Below are positions 27,827-38,600 of a stretch of DNA of 64,000 nt, one piece after another (within the stretch, counting starts at the first letter, position 1; each line of letters opens with the position of its first letter). A model generated the notes under the pieces. It did no database searches and was not told where the DNA came from. It worked only from the letters and a program-made list of their open reading frames with translations. The translations under genes and the position numbers were made by a program. Source of the DNA: Calothrix sp. PCC 7103 (GTDB lineage: Bacteria; Cyanobacteriota; Cyanobacteriia; Cyanobacteriales; Nostocaceae); NCBI RefSeq assembly GCF_000331305.1, contig NZ_KB217482.1:62001-126000 (forward strand), read 5' to 3'.

Positions 27827-30679
27827 TTATAACCAGTTGCCAATCATTATAAAAGGAGACCAATTTCGGGGATGACTGTATGGTTTATCATTGTCATCAT
27901 CATCTTTTTTGTCTTTGATAAGCTTTACAAGTACAGATTGTAATGTTTTTGCTTTACTAATATTAGAATTACGAAGTAGTTCATCATAGAAATCAATAGA
28001 AACTTTTGCCGCAGTTGTATCATCAATAACCCAAAGAGAAGCTAAAGCGCTTTTTGCTCCTGCCTGTACTGCCACTCCTCCCAATCCTAAAGCAGAACGA
28101 TCATCACCTGTTGCTGTTTCGCAAGCTGTTAAAGTTAATAGTTCTAATGGTTCTGTATTCCGATTAAATTCGCGAATTATTTTATCTAATTTGTTGAAAG
28201 TAAGTTTATTATCTCCCGTAACTATAAAAGTATCTTCTGGTCTAATACCAAATTGACCGTGAGTTGCTATATGAATGATAGAGTAAAAATTTCTTGCGAG
28301 TTTTTGTTCTAATTTCTCAACTGTAAAATCTGTATTCAATAACTCTTCGCCCGATACTTTCTGTAAAACTCCTTTAATTTCTGGAATTACATTGGGAAGC
28401 GCTCTAAATGACTTACCATCTACTGTTGTTTCTTTGCTTAAACCCAAAGCTAGTACTCGTAAATTTTTACGGTTTATCAGTTCTGATTCAATCAAACTGC
28501 GACTAGGAGAAACTGCAATAGCATATCGTTCAATTAAAAATTGCTTATTTTTATCGTCATACAGAGCAGCCATTGGCACATCACGTAAAATCCCATCTTG
28601 AATAAAAACTAATGTATCAATATTATTTTCATCATTTGTTTTTTGCAAAATATCAAACTTTCCAATTATCCAAGAGTAAATATTTTTCGCTAATTCCTCA
28701 TTAAATAGACCTCTTCCTTCTTCACTTTGTATATTATCGCGAAAGTTTTTAATTTCATCCTCAACGTCTTTTCTCTTTTGATTGTACAATGCAGATTGAA
28801 TTTTACCATTTGGAAGAGTTAAGAATACAGATGTTTTATCCTCCAAAATAAAAGTGTTAATAAAAGCTGTTTTATTTACATATTCCTTAGATTTGCCACT
28901 AACTCCAAACAATCTCAAATTATCTCTACCTTGATTTAATGCTGCCAAATTACAATCATCGCCAAAATAATTTTGTAACTCTGCTAATTTTAAAGAATCA
29001 ATAGTTTTAAGGATGGATGAAAAGTTAATTTGATTGTTTTTATAATCAGAAGATTTAGCAGATGCTTCAATTGAATTATTCAAACTAAGCTTCATCGCAA
29101 CTAAGTCACGGTAAATTACTTCAACAGTATCTCGAAAGTCAAATTGAATATCTCTATTTGCTGTTAAAATGTCAGAGCGACTGCTTTCTTCTAAAGTAGA
29201 AACTGCTTGCTCGTAAGCTTTAATTGCTTGCTCTATCTTTTTTTGCTCCTTAAAAATACGTCCAGTTTGCCACTCCCATAAATACAAGCTATCTAAAGAC
29301 TTTCCTTTTTCTGCTTCTATTTTTGCTTGGTCAGTAAAATAGGTTGCATTAACATAGTCTTGACGACATTCATATATATTACCTCTCTCTCCCAGTGCAA
29401 ATGACTTAGCACGGTTATCTTTAAGAGTCTTCGCAATATCAACCGCATTACTAAGTAGTGTTTCAGCTTGTTTAGAAAAATTTTCTGCTACACACCTTGC
29501 TTTATCTTTTTGCAAATTAATCAAGTTAACAGTATTATAAATTTTGGTTCTATTATTAGGTAAGTCATTGATTAATTCATTCGCGTTGGTCAGTAAACAT
29601 TGAACCTCTGCTTCTGTAACATCTTTAAATTTTGTATTTAATTGTAAACTATCCTTTTTGCAATCAAATTCAATCGAAGTTGTTTCTTTTTCTTTATTAA
29701 TCTCGTTAAACTTTTTGTAAAAATTACCTAAACTTAAAATAGCTTGAATTTGACCTTGCTTATCTTCCTGAAGTTTTGCATTCTTTTTACTATCCTGTAA
29801 AAAAGACCATGCTTTATCTGCACTAATAATAGCACTTTCTTTGAACTTCTTAGTATCATTACTGCTTCCGACCCAACTCAAAGAGCGACGGTAGTTTAAT
29901 AGAGCTTGTTGAGAGTATGCATTACCTAAGCTGTTTGTTAGTGAAGTGATATAAACATTATCCTGATTATCCTGTTTACGTGATATTTCTAAACCTTCTT
30001 CAAGGTAGTTAATTGCTTTTTGATAATCATTGTCACCAGTTAGACGATAAGCATCACCTAAACTACCTAAAACAGCTATTTTTAGATTACTGTCTTGGAT
30101 ACTAGGAGAAAATTTAAAAATTACATCTTGTGTTTTTTTGTCTTTTTTTGTATTTCCTTTGGCATCTTCTTTCAGACAATCATCATTGTTTCCAAGACTA
30201 CATAAAAGTGTTATTGCCTTCTTTGGCTGTCCAATACTATTGTATACTTGTGCTAGCTCAATTTTAGCTTTAGCAATTTTTTCCTCTTTATTGATTTTAT
30301 CTTGTTGAGGCGCCCCACTTCCAAGGCGTTGATAAATACTAATAACTTGCCCCCAATTATCAATAGCTTCTTTTGTCTGACCAACTTGTGGATATACTCT
30401 TGCCAAATTTTCTCGTACAATAGCTTCACTATCAGGATCATTGTTATAAAACTTCAAAGCCTCATTCCATAATTGGATAGCTTTTTGAAAATCTCCCAAA
30501 CGATAACTATCAACACCTTCTTGCACTAACTGACTAGGGTTACTATTTTGTGCAACTGCCAATTCTCCTATTTGCACCTGTAAACTTATGGAGGAGAAAT
30601 GACCCAACCACAGACACAGTATAAAACCGAACGCGCAGAATAATGCCATCAATCTATGTTTGCGGTATCGGCTTGACAC
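27827..30679 (-). CDS. TPR-CHAT protein (caspase-like peptidase fold)
   Basis: The 950-residue protein begins with a signal anchor (LMALFCAFGFILCLWLGHF), then many TPR-like repeats (e.g. QEGVDSYRLGDFQKAIQLWN) to about residue 560, and ends with a CHAT domain. The catalytic dyad is intact: His807 in IIHIATHGQF and Cys853 in LTLTACETATG, followed by LGGVAVQAGAKSALASLW. CHAT proteins are caspase/separase-like cysteine peptidases; the TPRs should bind a substrate or partner. The start is GTG with GGAG eight bases upstream. It is divergent from the TpsA genes. Inferred: processing or surveillance of the exported proteins, or controlled cell death. Confidence 0.92.
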   Translation of the reverse strand: MSSRYRKHRLMALFCAFGFILCLWLGHFSSISLQVQIGELAVAQNSNPSQLVQEGVDSYRLGDFQKAIQLWNEALKFYNNDPDSEAIVRENLARVYPQVGQTKEAIDNWGQVISIYQRLGSGAPQQDKINKEEKIAKAKIELAQVYNSIGQPKKAITLLCSLGNNDDCLKEDAKGNTKKDKKTQDVIFKFSPSIQDSNLKIAVLGSLGDAYRLTGDNDYQKAINYLEEGLEISRKQDNQDNVYITSLTNSLGNAYSQQALLNYRRSLSWVGSSNDTKKFKESAIISADKAWSFLQDSKKNAKLQEDKQGQIQAILSLGNFYKKFNEINKEKETTSIEFDCKKDSLQLNTKFKDVTEAEVQCLLTNANELINDLPNNRTKIYNTVNLINLQKDKARCVAENFSKQAETLLSNAVDIAKTLKDNRAKSFALGERGNIYECRQDYVNATYFTDQAKIEAEKGKSLDSLYLWEWQTGRIFKEQKKIEQAIKAYEQAVSTLEESSRSDILTANRDIQFDFRDTVEVIYRDLVAMKLSLNNSIEASAKSSDYKNNQINFSSILKTIDSLKLAELQNYFGDDCNLAALNQGRDNLRLFGVSGKSKEYVNKTAFINTFILEDKTSVFLTLPNGKIQSALYNQKRKDVEDEIKNFRDNIQSEEGRGLFNEELAKNIYSWIIGKFDILQKTNDENNIDTLVFIQDGILRDVPMAALYDDKNKQFLIERYAIAVSPSRSLIESELINRKNLRVLALGLSKETTVDGKSFRALPNVIPEIKGVLQKVSGEELLNTDFTVEKLEQKLARNFYSIIHIATHGQFGIRPEDTFIVTGDNKLTFNKLDKIIREFNRNTEPLELLTLTACETATGDDRSALGLGGVAVQAGAKSALASLWVIDDTTAAKVSIDFYDELLRNSNISKAKTLQSVLVKLIKDKKDDDDNDKPYSHPRNWSPFIMIGNWL

Positions 30680-30956
30680 GGATTTACTCCTATAGCGTAA
30701 CTATTACTTTTAATGCTGTACAGAGAAAAATATATACACCCAACAGGAACCTTTAACCCAATACACTACCAGAAAGCTTGCAAATAGAAAATCATGCTTT
30801 ATCAATGGTAAGCATCAGAAAAGCTTATGCAAGTAAAATAAGCTGCTTTATTCTTTTCAAAGAGATTACGTGATAATCTGAAAAAGAGAATCAGTATAAA
30901 TACGGATTCTGCACTTGCTTGCGCTTGAGAACCTTCAGTAGTGGGAGTGAAAAAAA
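30680..30956. promoter_or_regulatory. Divergent promoter region between the CHAT and TpsA genes
   Basis: The 277 bp separate two divergent genes and must hold both promoters. The sequence is AT-rich with no clear consensus box or repeat that I can defend. A GGGAG stretch at about 30944-30948 sits nine bases before the GTG at 30957 and is the likely ribosome-binding site. Confidence 0.4.
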
Positions 30957-33900
30957 GTGAGAAAAAAGGGCTGGGTTAGTAACGTCAAGCCAGTGTATAG
31001 TGCTTTCTCAGCATTGCGTAGCTTAGTTTTGTGGAAATGCGCTTTGGCAGTTGCGAATTTAACAGTAGGAATTGCAGCACTCATCAACCCAGCTTTGGCT
31101 CAAAGTAATATAGTGCCCGATAACACACTCGGTAGTGAAGCTTCTAGAGTAATATTCAACTCTCGCGGTACTCCTAATGAAGCAATTGAAGGTGGAGCGC
31201 AACGCGGGCAAAACTTATTTCACAGCTTTGAAGAATTTAACGTTAGCCAAAATCGAGGCGCCTATTTTCTTGTTTTCGACCCCAGCATTCAGAATATTTT
31301 AGCGCGAGTCACAGGAAGTAATCGCTCAGAGATTTTGGGCACTTTAGGGACTCGTCAAGTAATTGGTGGTAATCTTTTTCGTTCTAATGCCAACCTATTT
31401 TTAATAAACCCCAACGGGATTGTTTTTGGAGAAAATGCTCGTTTAGATGTCGGTGCCTCGTTTGTGGCGACAACCGCTAACGGTATTCAATTTGGAAATC
31501 AAGGAAATTTTAGCGCAACAAATGCTCAAACACCAGGGGTATTAACTATTAGCCCATCGGCTTTGTTTTTTGATGCAGTATCAAAACAAGGTATTATAAG
31601 TGTTAATCAATCTCTTTTAAGAGTAGCACCAAGGAAAAACTTGACTTTAGTCGGTGGTGATATTAGTTTAAATGGCAGCACTTTAAGGGCTTTTGGTGGA
31701 ATGCTTAAACTTGTTGCAATTGGAGGGACAGGAACGGTAGGAATAAATCAAGATGGTAATCTTAATTTGTCGGAGAACCTAACACGGGCAAATGTAAATA
31801 TTGCAAATTCTTTAATTGATGTAGCGGCAGATAATGGCGGAAGTATTGCAATTAATGCAAATAACTTAGACATTTCAGGCAGCACGATACAAGCTGGTAT
31901 TCGTTCTGGGCTGGGAGCGGTTGATAGTCAGGCTGGGAATATCACAATCAACACTACAGGAATATTACAAATTGCTCCCCAAAGTGTTATTAGAAATTGG
32001 GTGTTTACTGATGCCATTGGTAAAGGTGGCGATATTAGGATTAATGCAGATTCAATGTCAGTTACTGACAATAATTCTGGTTTTATTAGTGCTAGCACTT
32101 GGGGCAAAGGTGATGCTGGTAGCGTTGTTGTCAAAGCCAAGAATGACATTAACTTAAATGGAAGCACTATATTCAGCATTGCGGAAACGGAGGCGGAAGG
32201 TAATGCTGGCAATATTGATATCTCGGCCAACAACCTTTTACTTACTAATGGTGGGAGACTTACTGCTAGTACATTTGGGCTAGGAAATGGAGGTAAGGTA
32301 ATTGTTAATGTTACTGATCGCCTCTCTATTGATGGGGTAAATTCTCAGTTACGTCCTAGTGCTATTCTTAACACTATCGAAAAAGAGGCGTTTGGACAAG
32401 GTGGAGATATTCAGATTACAGCAGGCTCTTTATTAATAAGTAATAGCGGCAAATTAGATGCGAGCGTATTTGGAAGAGGCGTTGGTGGCAATATCATCGT
32501 TGATGCACGTAATACAGTTTCTGTGGATGGAGGTTTTCGAGGTGCTGAAACTGGTAGTGCAATCTTTAGCACCCTTGAAGAGACAGGGATTGGTTCTGCA
32601 GGAAGTATTGACATTAAAACAGCAACGCTTTCCCTCACTAATGGGGGAGAAATTCAGTCACTTACACGTGGACAGGGTAATGCAGGCAACATAAATGTTG
32701 ATACTCGTGATTCCGTAATAATAGATGGATTTGGTATCCAAAATGTAATTGATCAAGGTTCATTAGGGAAGTTATTCATTATATTTCCTAGCGGAATTTT
32801 CAGCGGTGCAGCAGAAGAAGCTAGAGGAAATGGAGGAAACATTTTTATTCGTGCAGGAAATCAAGTCCAACTCAAGCCTCGCGGTTTTATCGCAAGTGAT
32901 GTAAGTCCAACTGCTAAGGGCAATGCGGGTAATATTGACATTACTGCAAATTCTTTATCACTTGACGATGCAGACATCCGAACAGCTACTTTTGGGCAAG
33001 GCAACGCTGGAAATATAAATATCAATACTCGCGATCATGTTTTCTTAGATAAGGATGCAGCAATTTCCAGTAGTGTTGCTACAAAAGTAAATGGTAATAG
33101 CGGTAACATTAGTATTACAACAGGCTCTTTAATATTGGATAATGATACTCGAATATCTGCTACGACCAATGGTCAAGGGAGTGCTGGAAATATAACTATT
33201 AAAGCAAGCGATCATATTTCTCTAAATAACGACGCTGCTATAGGCAGTTTGGTTAATGCTGAAGGGATTGGCAAAGGTGGAGATATTCGTATTTCTACAG
33301 GTTCACTTTCTATTGCTGGTGCTGCTCAACTGGATAGTAGCACCTTTGGTGAAGGTGATGCAGGAGATGTAATTATTGATGCTCGTGATACTGTTTTGTT
33401 TACAGGAGCTAAACCCGACCTCAATCTCTATAGTGGTATTCTAAGTACATCTGAAGGGCAAGGAAAAGGGAATGGCGGAAATATTAGTATAATTGCTGAC
33501 TCCGTAGTGGTTGCTGATAGGGCGACATTGAGTACTATTACTACAAAAAAAGGTAACGCAGGTAACATTACAATTCAAGCACGTAATGAAATAAACCTGG
33601 TTAATGAAGGCGAACTCCGAACCATCACACGCAGAGAAGGTAATGCAGGCAATATTTCTCTCAATGCAATTAATCAATTGAACCTTGACAAAAACTCTAT
33701 TATCTCTAGCGCAGTGGAAGAGAACGCGAAAGGGAATGGCGGAACAATCGATATTAAAGCCCAATCGTTATTAATGACTAATGGTTCTCAGTTGCAAACT
33801 AATACTTTTGGACGGGGAAATGCTGGAGATGTAACTATAAATGCCCGTAATAATGTTTCCCTGTCAGGATTTGGGCTTCAAAACGGATTACCAGTTGTAA

Positions 33901-35603
33901 GTGCTATTCTTAGTAGAGTTGAGAAGACCGGTATCGGTGATGCAGGAGATATTCGCATCAACGCTACAACCTTTTTTATGGCGGATAATTCATCACTGGC
34001 AGCTAGTACAGAAGGACAGGGTGCTTCTGGAGATATTTTTATTAATGCAAGCGATCGCGCTTTTTTAGACAGCCGAGCAATTATTTCAAATATTGTAGGA
34101 GATGTAGGTAACCCCGGAAAGTTTGGTGATGGAAAAGGGGGAATAATTCGCATTGATACAGGTACATTGTCTATGCTCAATGGTTCCCAACTTCAAGCAA
34201 GTACTTTTGGGAGAGGAGATGCAGGGGATATAATTATCAATGCTAGTGATAATTTTCTTGCTTCTGGGTTTGGACAATTTGAGAATTTGACACTTCCTAC
34301 GGCTGTTTTCAGCGTTGTTGCTGATGACAGTAAAGGTAATGGTGGTAATATTCGCGTGAATACTGGTTCAGCATTTGTTGAAGATGGGGCAAGATTTAGT
34401 GTTTCCACATTAGGTCAAGGTAGGGCTGGAAATATTACTATTGATACTCGTGATGCTGTTGTTGTAGATGGAATTAGTCGAGTTGGATTTTTTAGTGAAT
34501 TATCCACCGCGACACAAGAAAATGCAACTGGAGAAGGAGGAAAAATAACTGTTAATACAAATTCCTTCCGTGTGAATAATCGTGGTTTAGTCAATGCTCA
34601 AACTACTTCGGCTTTGCGCGGTGGAGATGTAACGATTAACGCAAATAATATTGAAGCTACCCAAGGAGGAATAATTTTTACTACAGCTACTAACCAAGGA
34701 CAAGCTGGTAATATTACTTTCAATGCTGATATTGTCAACCTTTCTGGTATAAATGGGAGAAGTATTAGCGGATTATTCGCCAACACAACCTCGACAGCTT
34801 CATCTCGCGGTGGCAATATTCAAGTAAATGCGAGACAATTAAATGTGAGTAATGACGCTCAAATTTCTGTTAATAGTCAAGGCAGTGGTGTCGCAGGTGA
34901 TATTAACATCAACGCTAAGAAAGTAGAACTCACAGATAATGCTAAAATCATCGCCGAAACAACATCTCAAGACGGCGGAAACATCTTCATTGATAATGCA
35001 AATTTACTGCTACTACGTCGTGAAAGCCTTGTCTCAGCAACTGCTGGAGAGCAGGGAAATGGCGGTAACGTAAATATTAACTCAAAATTCATTATTGCCA
35101 TTCCCAAAGAAAATAGTGATATTAAAGCCAATGCCTTTGAGGGCAATGGTGGCAGAGTTCAAATCAATACTGAAGGAATATTTGGAACAGAGTTTCGTCC
35201 TCAAGAAACAAATGAAAGCGATATTACTGCTAGTTCAAGATTTGGTGTTTCTGGCATTGTTAATATCAACTCTTTTGATGATAGTGCTATCCGAAACAAC
35301 CTCAACGAACTTCCCGAAGATGCAATTAATACTAATGCACTGATTGCCAATAGTTGCATCGCGCGTAGAAATCAACAAAACGGTTCCTTCTTCGTTACAG
35401 GTTCCGGTGGTTTACCCGCGCGTCCTAGCGATGCTCCCCTTCCTTCTTATTCTACAGGAGATGTGCAGCCAGTACCTAACGAAGTACAGTCAACAAAATT
35501 ACCCACACAAAAACGACGCTGGCAAATAGGCGACCCTGTTATTGAACCATCTGGAGTATATGAGCTACCAAATGGAAAACTTGTACTTGATAAAGAATGT
35601 TGA
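30957..35603 (+). CDS. TpsA exoprotein (filamentous haemagglutinin family), first of three
   Basis: The 1,548-residue protein has a signal peptide ending ALA-QSN near residue 48. A complete TPS secretion domain follows (NIVPDNTLGSEASRV, QRGQNLFHSF, ILARVTGSNRSEILGTLG, NANLFLINPNGIVFGENARL), then ~1,200 residues of beta-helix repeats. The C-terminal block carries IANSCIARRNQQNG, LPARPSDAPLPSY and W.IGDPVIEPSGVYELPNGK and ends in Cys. The C-terminal Cys pair may form a disulfide anchor, as in HMW1-type adhesins (inference). The start is GTG with upstream GGGAG. It shares its C-terminal block with the next two genes almost unchanged. Substrate of the TpsB transporter at 43183. Confidence 0.94.
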   Translation: MRKKGWVSNVKPVYSAFSALRSLVLWKCALAVANLTVGIAALINPALAQSNIVPDNTLGSEASRVIFNSRGTPNEAIEGGAQRGQNLFHSFEEFNVSQNRGAYFLVFDPSIQNILARVTGSNRSEILGTLGTRQVIGGNLFRSNANLFLINPNGIVFGENARLDVGASFVATTANGIQFGNQGNFSATNAQTPGVLTISPSALFFDAVSKQGIISVNQSLLRVAPRKNLTLVGGDISLNGSTLRAFGGMLKLVAIGGTGTVGINQDGNLNLSENLTRANVNIANSLIDVAADNGGSIAINANNLDISGSTIQAGIRSGLGAVDSQAGNITINTTGILQIAPQSVIRNWVFTDAIGKGGDIRINADSMSVTDNNSGFISASTWGKGDAGSVVVKAKNDINLNGSTIFSIAETEAEGNAGNIDISANNLLLTNGGRLTASTFGLGNGGKVIVNVTDRLSIDGVNSQLRPSAILNTIEKEAFGQGGDIQITAGSLLISNSGKLDASVFGRGVGGNIIVDARNTVSVDGGFRGAETGSAIFSTLEETGIGSAGSIDIKTATLSLTNGGEIQSLTRGQGNAGNINVDTRDSVIIDGFGIQNVIDQGSLGKLFIIFPSGIFSGAAEEARGNGGNIFIRAGNQVQLKPRGFIASDVSPTAKGNAGNIDITANSLSLDDADIRTATFGQGNAGNININTRDHVFLDKDAAISSSVATKVNGNSGNISITTGSLILDNDTRISATTNGQGSAGNITIKASDHISLNNDAAIGSLVNAEGIGKGGDIRISTGSLSIAGAAQLDSSTFGEGDAGDVIIDARDTVLFTGAKPDLNLYSGILSTSEGQGKGNGGNISIIADSVVVADRATLSTITTKKGNAGNITIQARNEINLVNEGELRTITRREGNAGNISLNAINQLNLDKNSIISSAVEENAKGNGGTIDIKAQSLLMTNGSQLQTNTFGRGNAGDVTINARNNVSLSGFGLQNGLPVVSAILSRVEKTGIGDAGDIRINATTFFMADNSSLAASTEGQGASGDIFINASDRAFLDSRAIISNIVGDVGNPGKFGDGKGGIIRIDTGTLSMLNGSQLQASTFGRGDAGDIIINASDNFLASGFGQFENLTLPTAVFSVVADDSKGNGGNIRVNTGSAFVEDGARFSVSTLGQGRAGNITIDTRDAVVVDGISRVGFFSELSTATQENATGEGGKITVNTNSFRVNNRGLVNAQTTSALRGGDVTINANNIEATQGGIIFTTATNQGQAGNITFNADIVNLSGINGRSISGLFANTTSTASSRGGNIQVNARQLNVSNDAQISVNSQGSGVAGDININAKKVELTDNAKIIAETTSQDGGNIFIDNANLLLLRRESLVSATAGEQGNGGNVNINSKFIIAIPKENSDIKANAFEGNGGRVQINTEGIFGTEFRPQETNESDITASSRFGVSGIVNINSFDDSAIRNNLNELPEDAINTNALIANSCIARRNQQNGSFFVTGSGGLPARPSDAPLPSYSTGDVQPVPNEVQSTKLPTQKRRWQIGDPVIEPSGVYELPNGKLVLDKEC

Positions 35604-35629
35604 TTTATATAAAGGAGCTAGAAACTAAA

Positions 35630-38600
35630 GTGAAAACAAATGGTTGGGCTAATAAAATTAAAAGTTTAAGTGTTTCATTTTTATTGGGCTGTGTAAGCGT
35701 AGCCTCACAGATTTTATTATCTTCATTTATAGCTCCTCAACATCCAGCCTATGCTCAAATTAATATAGTACCAGATAATACACTTGGTTCTGAAGCTTCT
35801 GAGGTAATACCTAACTTTGACAATACTCCTAACGAATTGATAACAGGTGGAGCGCAACGGGGACAAAATTTATTTCATAGCTTTCGAGAGTTTAATGTAG
35901 CTGAAAATCGAGGTGCCTATTTTATTGTTTTCGACCCAAGCATTCAGAACATTTTGGCAAGGGTGACGGGAAGTAATCGCTCAGATATCTTAGGTGTTTT
36001 AGGCACTAGGGAAATCAACAATGGTAATGTTTTCCTTTCCAATGCTAACTTATTTTTAATGAATCCCAATGGTATTATTTTTGGAGAAAATGCAAGATTA
36101 GATATAGATGGCTCATTTTACGCAACAACCGCGAAAGAAATTCGATTTGGAAATCAAGGGAATTTTAGTACAATAAACCCCCAGGTGCCAAGAGCATTAA
36201 GCATTAACCCATCAGCATTATTTTTTGACGCAGTAGCAAAACAAGGTGAAATAGTAAATCGGTCAATAGATGGCTTGGAAGTTATACCAGGAAGGACTTT
36301 AGGATTAGTAGGGGGAAATATTCTTCTTGAAGGTGGTACTTTACTGGCGCCTTCAGGACGAATTGAACTAGGGAGCGTTGCCTCTAATAGTCTTGTAAAT
36401 ATAATATCGAGAGGTACAGCTTATAGTTTGAACTATGAGGGTGTTAACAACTTTCAAGATATTCTTCTGAGTCAGGAAGCATCAGTTAGGACTACTGGTA
36501 ACAGTGGTGGCGCCGTTCAGGTACAGGGGAAAAATATAGCTGTGACTGGTGGTTCCTACATTAACGCGAATCTCACAGGAAATGGAGTAGGTGGAGGTTT
36601 AACAGTTAATGCCTCAGAGTCAGTGCAGGTAATTGGTGAAAATGCTCAAGGCGATGATAATAGTAGTATAAACGTTCAAGTTTCAAGAACAGGAACAGGA
36701 AAAGGGGGAGATATGACAATCAATACTCCTACCTTAATTGTCAAAGATGGGGCGCAAATTTCTACAGGCGTGTTTGGAGCAGGAAAGGGTGGAAATTTAA
36801 ATATTAATGCTTTTGAATCTGTTCAACTAATTGGTACAGCACCAAATATACGTCTTCCTATCAACTTAGACTTTCGTTTGCCAAGTGGTTTGTTCTCGGA
36901 AACACAAGCAACAGGAGATGCAGGTGATACAACAATCAATACTCAAGAGTTATTACTTAAAGATGGCGCCCAGATTAATGTCGGTAGTCGTAACTCTGGT
37001 AAAGGTGGAAATTTAATTATTAATGCTTCAAAATCTGTTCAATTAAGCGGTGCAACAGATAATAAATTCTTCCCTACTAATTTAACGTCTCGCACAATCG
37101 GGACAGGAAACGCAGGAAATTTAACAATTGATACCTCTAAATTATTAGTTGAAGAAGGCGCCCAGATTGATGCTGGAACTGGGGGTGGAGGCAAAGGTGG
37201 AAATTTAACTATTAATGCTTCTGAATCTGTGCAACTAATAGGTGAATCAACAAACGGTCTATTTTTTCTTTTGAGTCAATTATCTTCTGGAAGTGAAAGT
37301 ACAGGGGATGCGGGTCATTTAACTATTAATACACGAGCTTTATTAGTAGCGGATGGCGCCAGGATTGATGCTAATACCTCTGGTTCTGCAAAAGGTGGAA
37401 ATTTAACAATTAATGCTTCCGAATACGTTCGAGTCACAGGTACTTCTGCACTTGCTCCTACAAGCTTTTCGAGTGGGTTGTATGCAGCAAGCGAAGGTAC
37501 AGGAAATGCAGGCAATGTAGTAATTACAACTCCAATATTACAAATTAAAAATGGAGGTTTAATAAATACAAGCACTGGTAGCTCTGGCAAGGGAGGAAAT
37601 TTAATTGTTAATGCATCAAAAGAAGTGGAACTCAGTGGTAATTTTTTAAACGCTATATTTAGCCGTATCGGTTCTCAAGCTACTCGGACAGCAACAGGGC
37701 AAGCTGGAGATGTAAAAATAAATACTTCTACCTTAAAAGTTCAGGACGGAGCGCAAATTTCAGTCGGTACTTTTGGCGCAGGAAAAGGTGGACATTTAAT
37801 AGTTAATGCCACAAAAGAAGTACAGCTAAATGGTGTTGTACTTGATAACGATGAAACCATTAATTGGAGTGGTTTATTTTCAGAAACACAAGGAAGTGGA
37901 GATGCTGGAAATATAACTATTGAAACTCCTGTATTAGGAGTAGAAGATGGAGCGCGAATTGATGGAAGTACTCGTAATAAAGGTAATGGTGGTTTTGTAA
38001 CTATAAATGCTTCTGAGTTAGTAAAAATAACAGGTATTTCCGCTGAAACTCAACAGTCAAGTGCTTTATTAACGCTCGCAAATGGTCTTTCTACAGGGAA
38101 TGCAGGTAATTTGACAATTAGTACACCTATTTTGCTTGTTCAGAATGGAGGAAATATAGACGCAAGTACCTTTAGTTCTGGAAAAGGTGGAAATTTGACG
38201 GTTAATGCCTTTGAATCTTTACTTATTGATGGTCAAGGAAATGCTGCTGGTATACTTACAAATTCTATCGGTAAAGGAGATGCAGGCGCCATGACAATCA
38301 ATGCTGGAGCATTAACTGTTAAAAATGGTGGATATCTTGAAACGGCTACTATTAATTCAGGTCAGGGAGGTAATTTGAATGTAACCGCTTCTAAATTAGT
38401 TGAAGTGATAGGTAGAAATAGCAGGTTATTCACTGGAAACGCGGGTGAAGGAGATGCAGGTAATTTAACTATTACTACGCCTATATTAACTGTCAGTGAC
38501 GTAGCACAGGTAAGTACTAGCACCTTTGGCTCTGGAAAAGGCGGTAATTTGACAGTTAGTGCTTCTGAGCTTATCAAACTTATTGGTTCCACAGCTGATG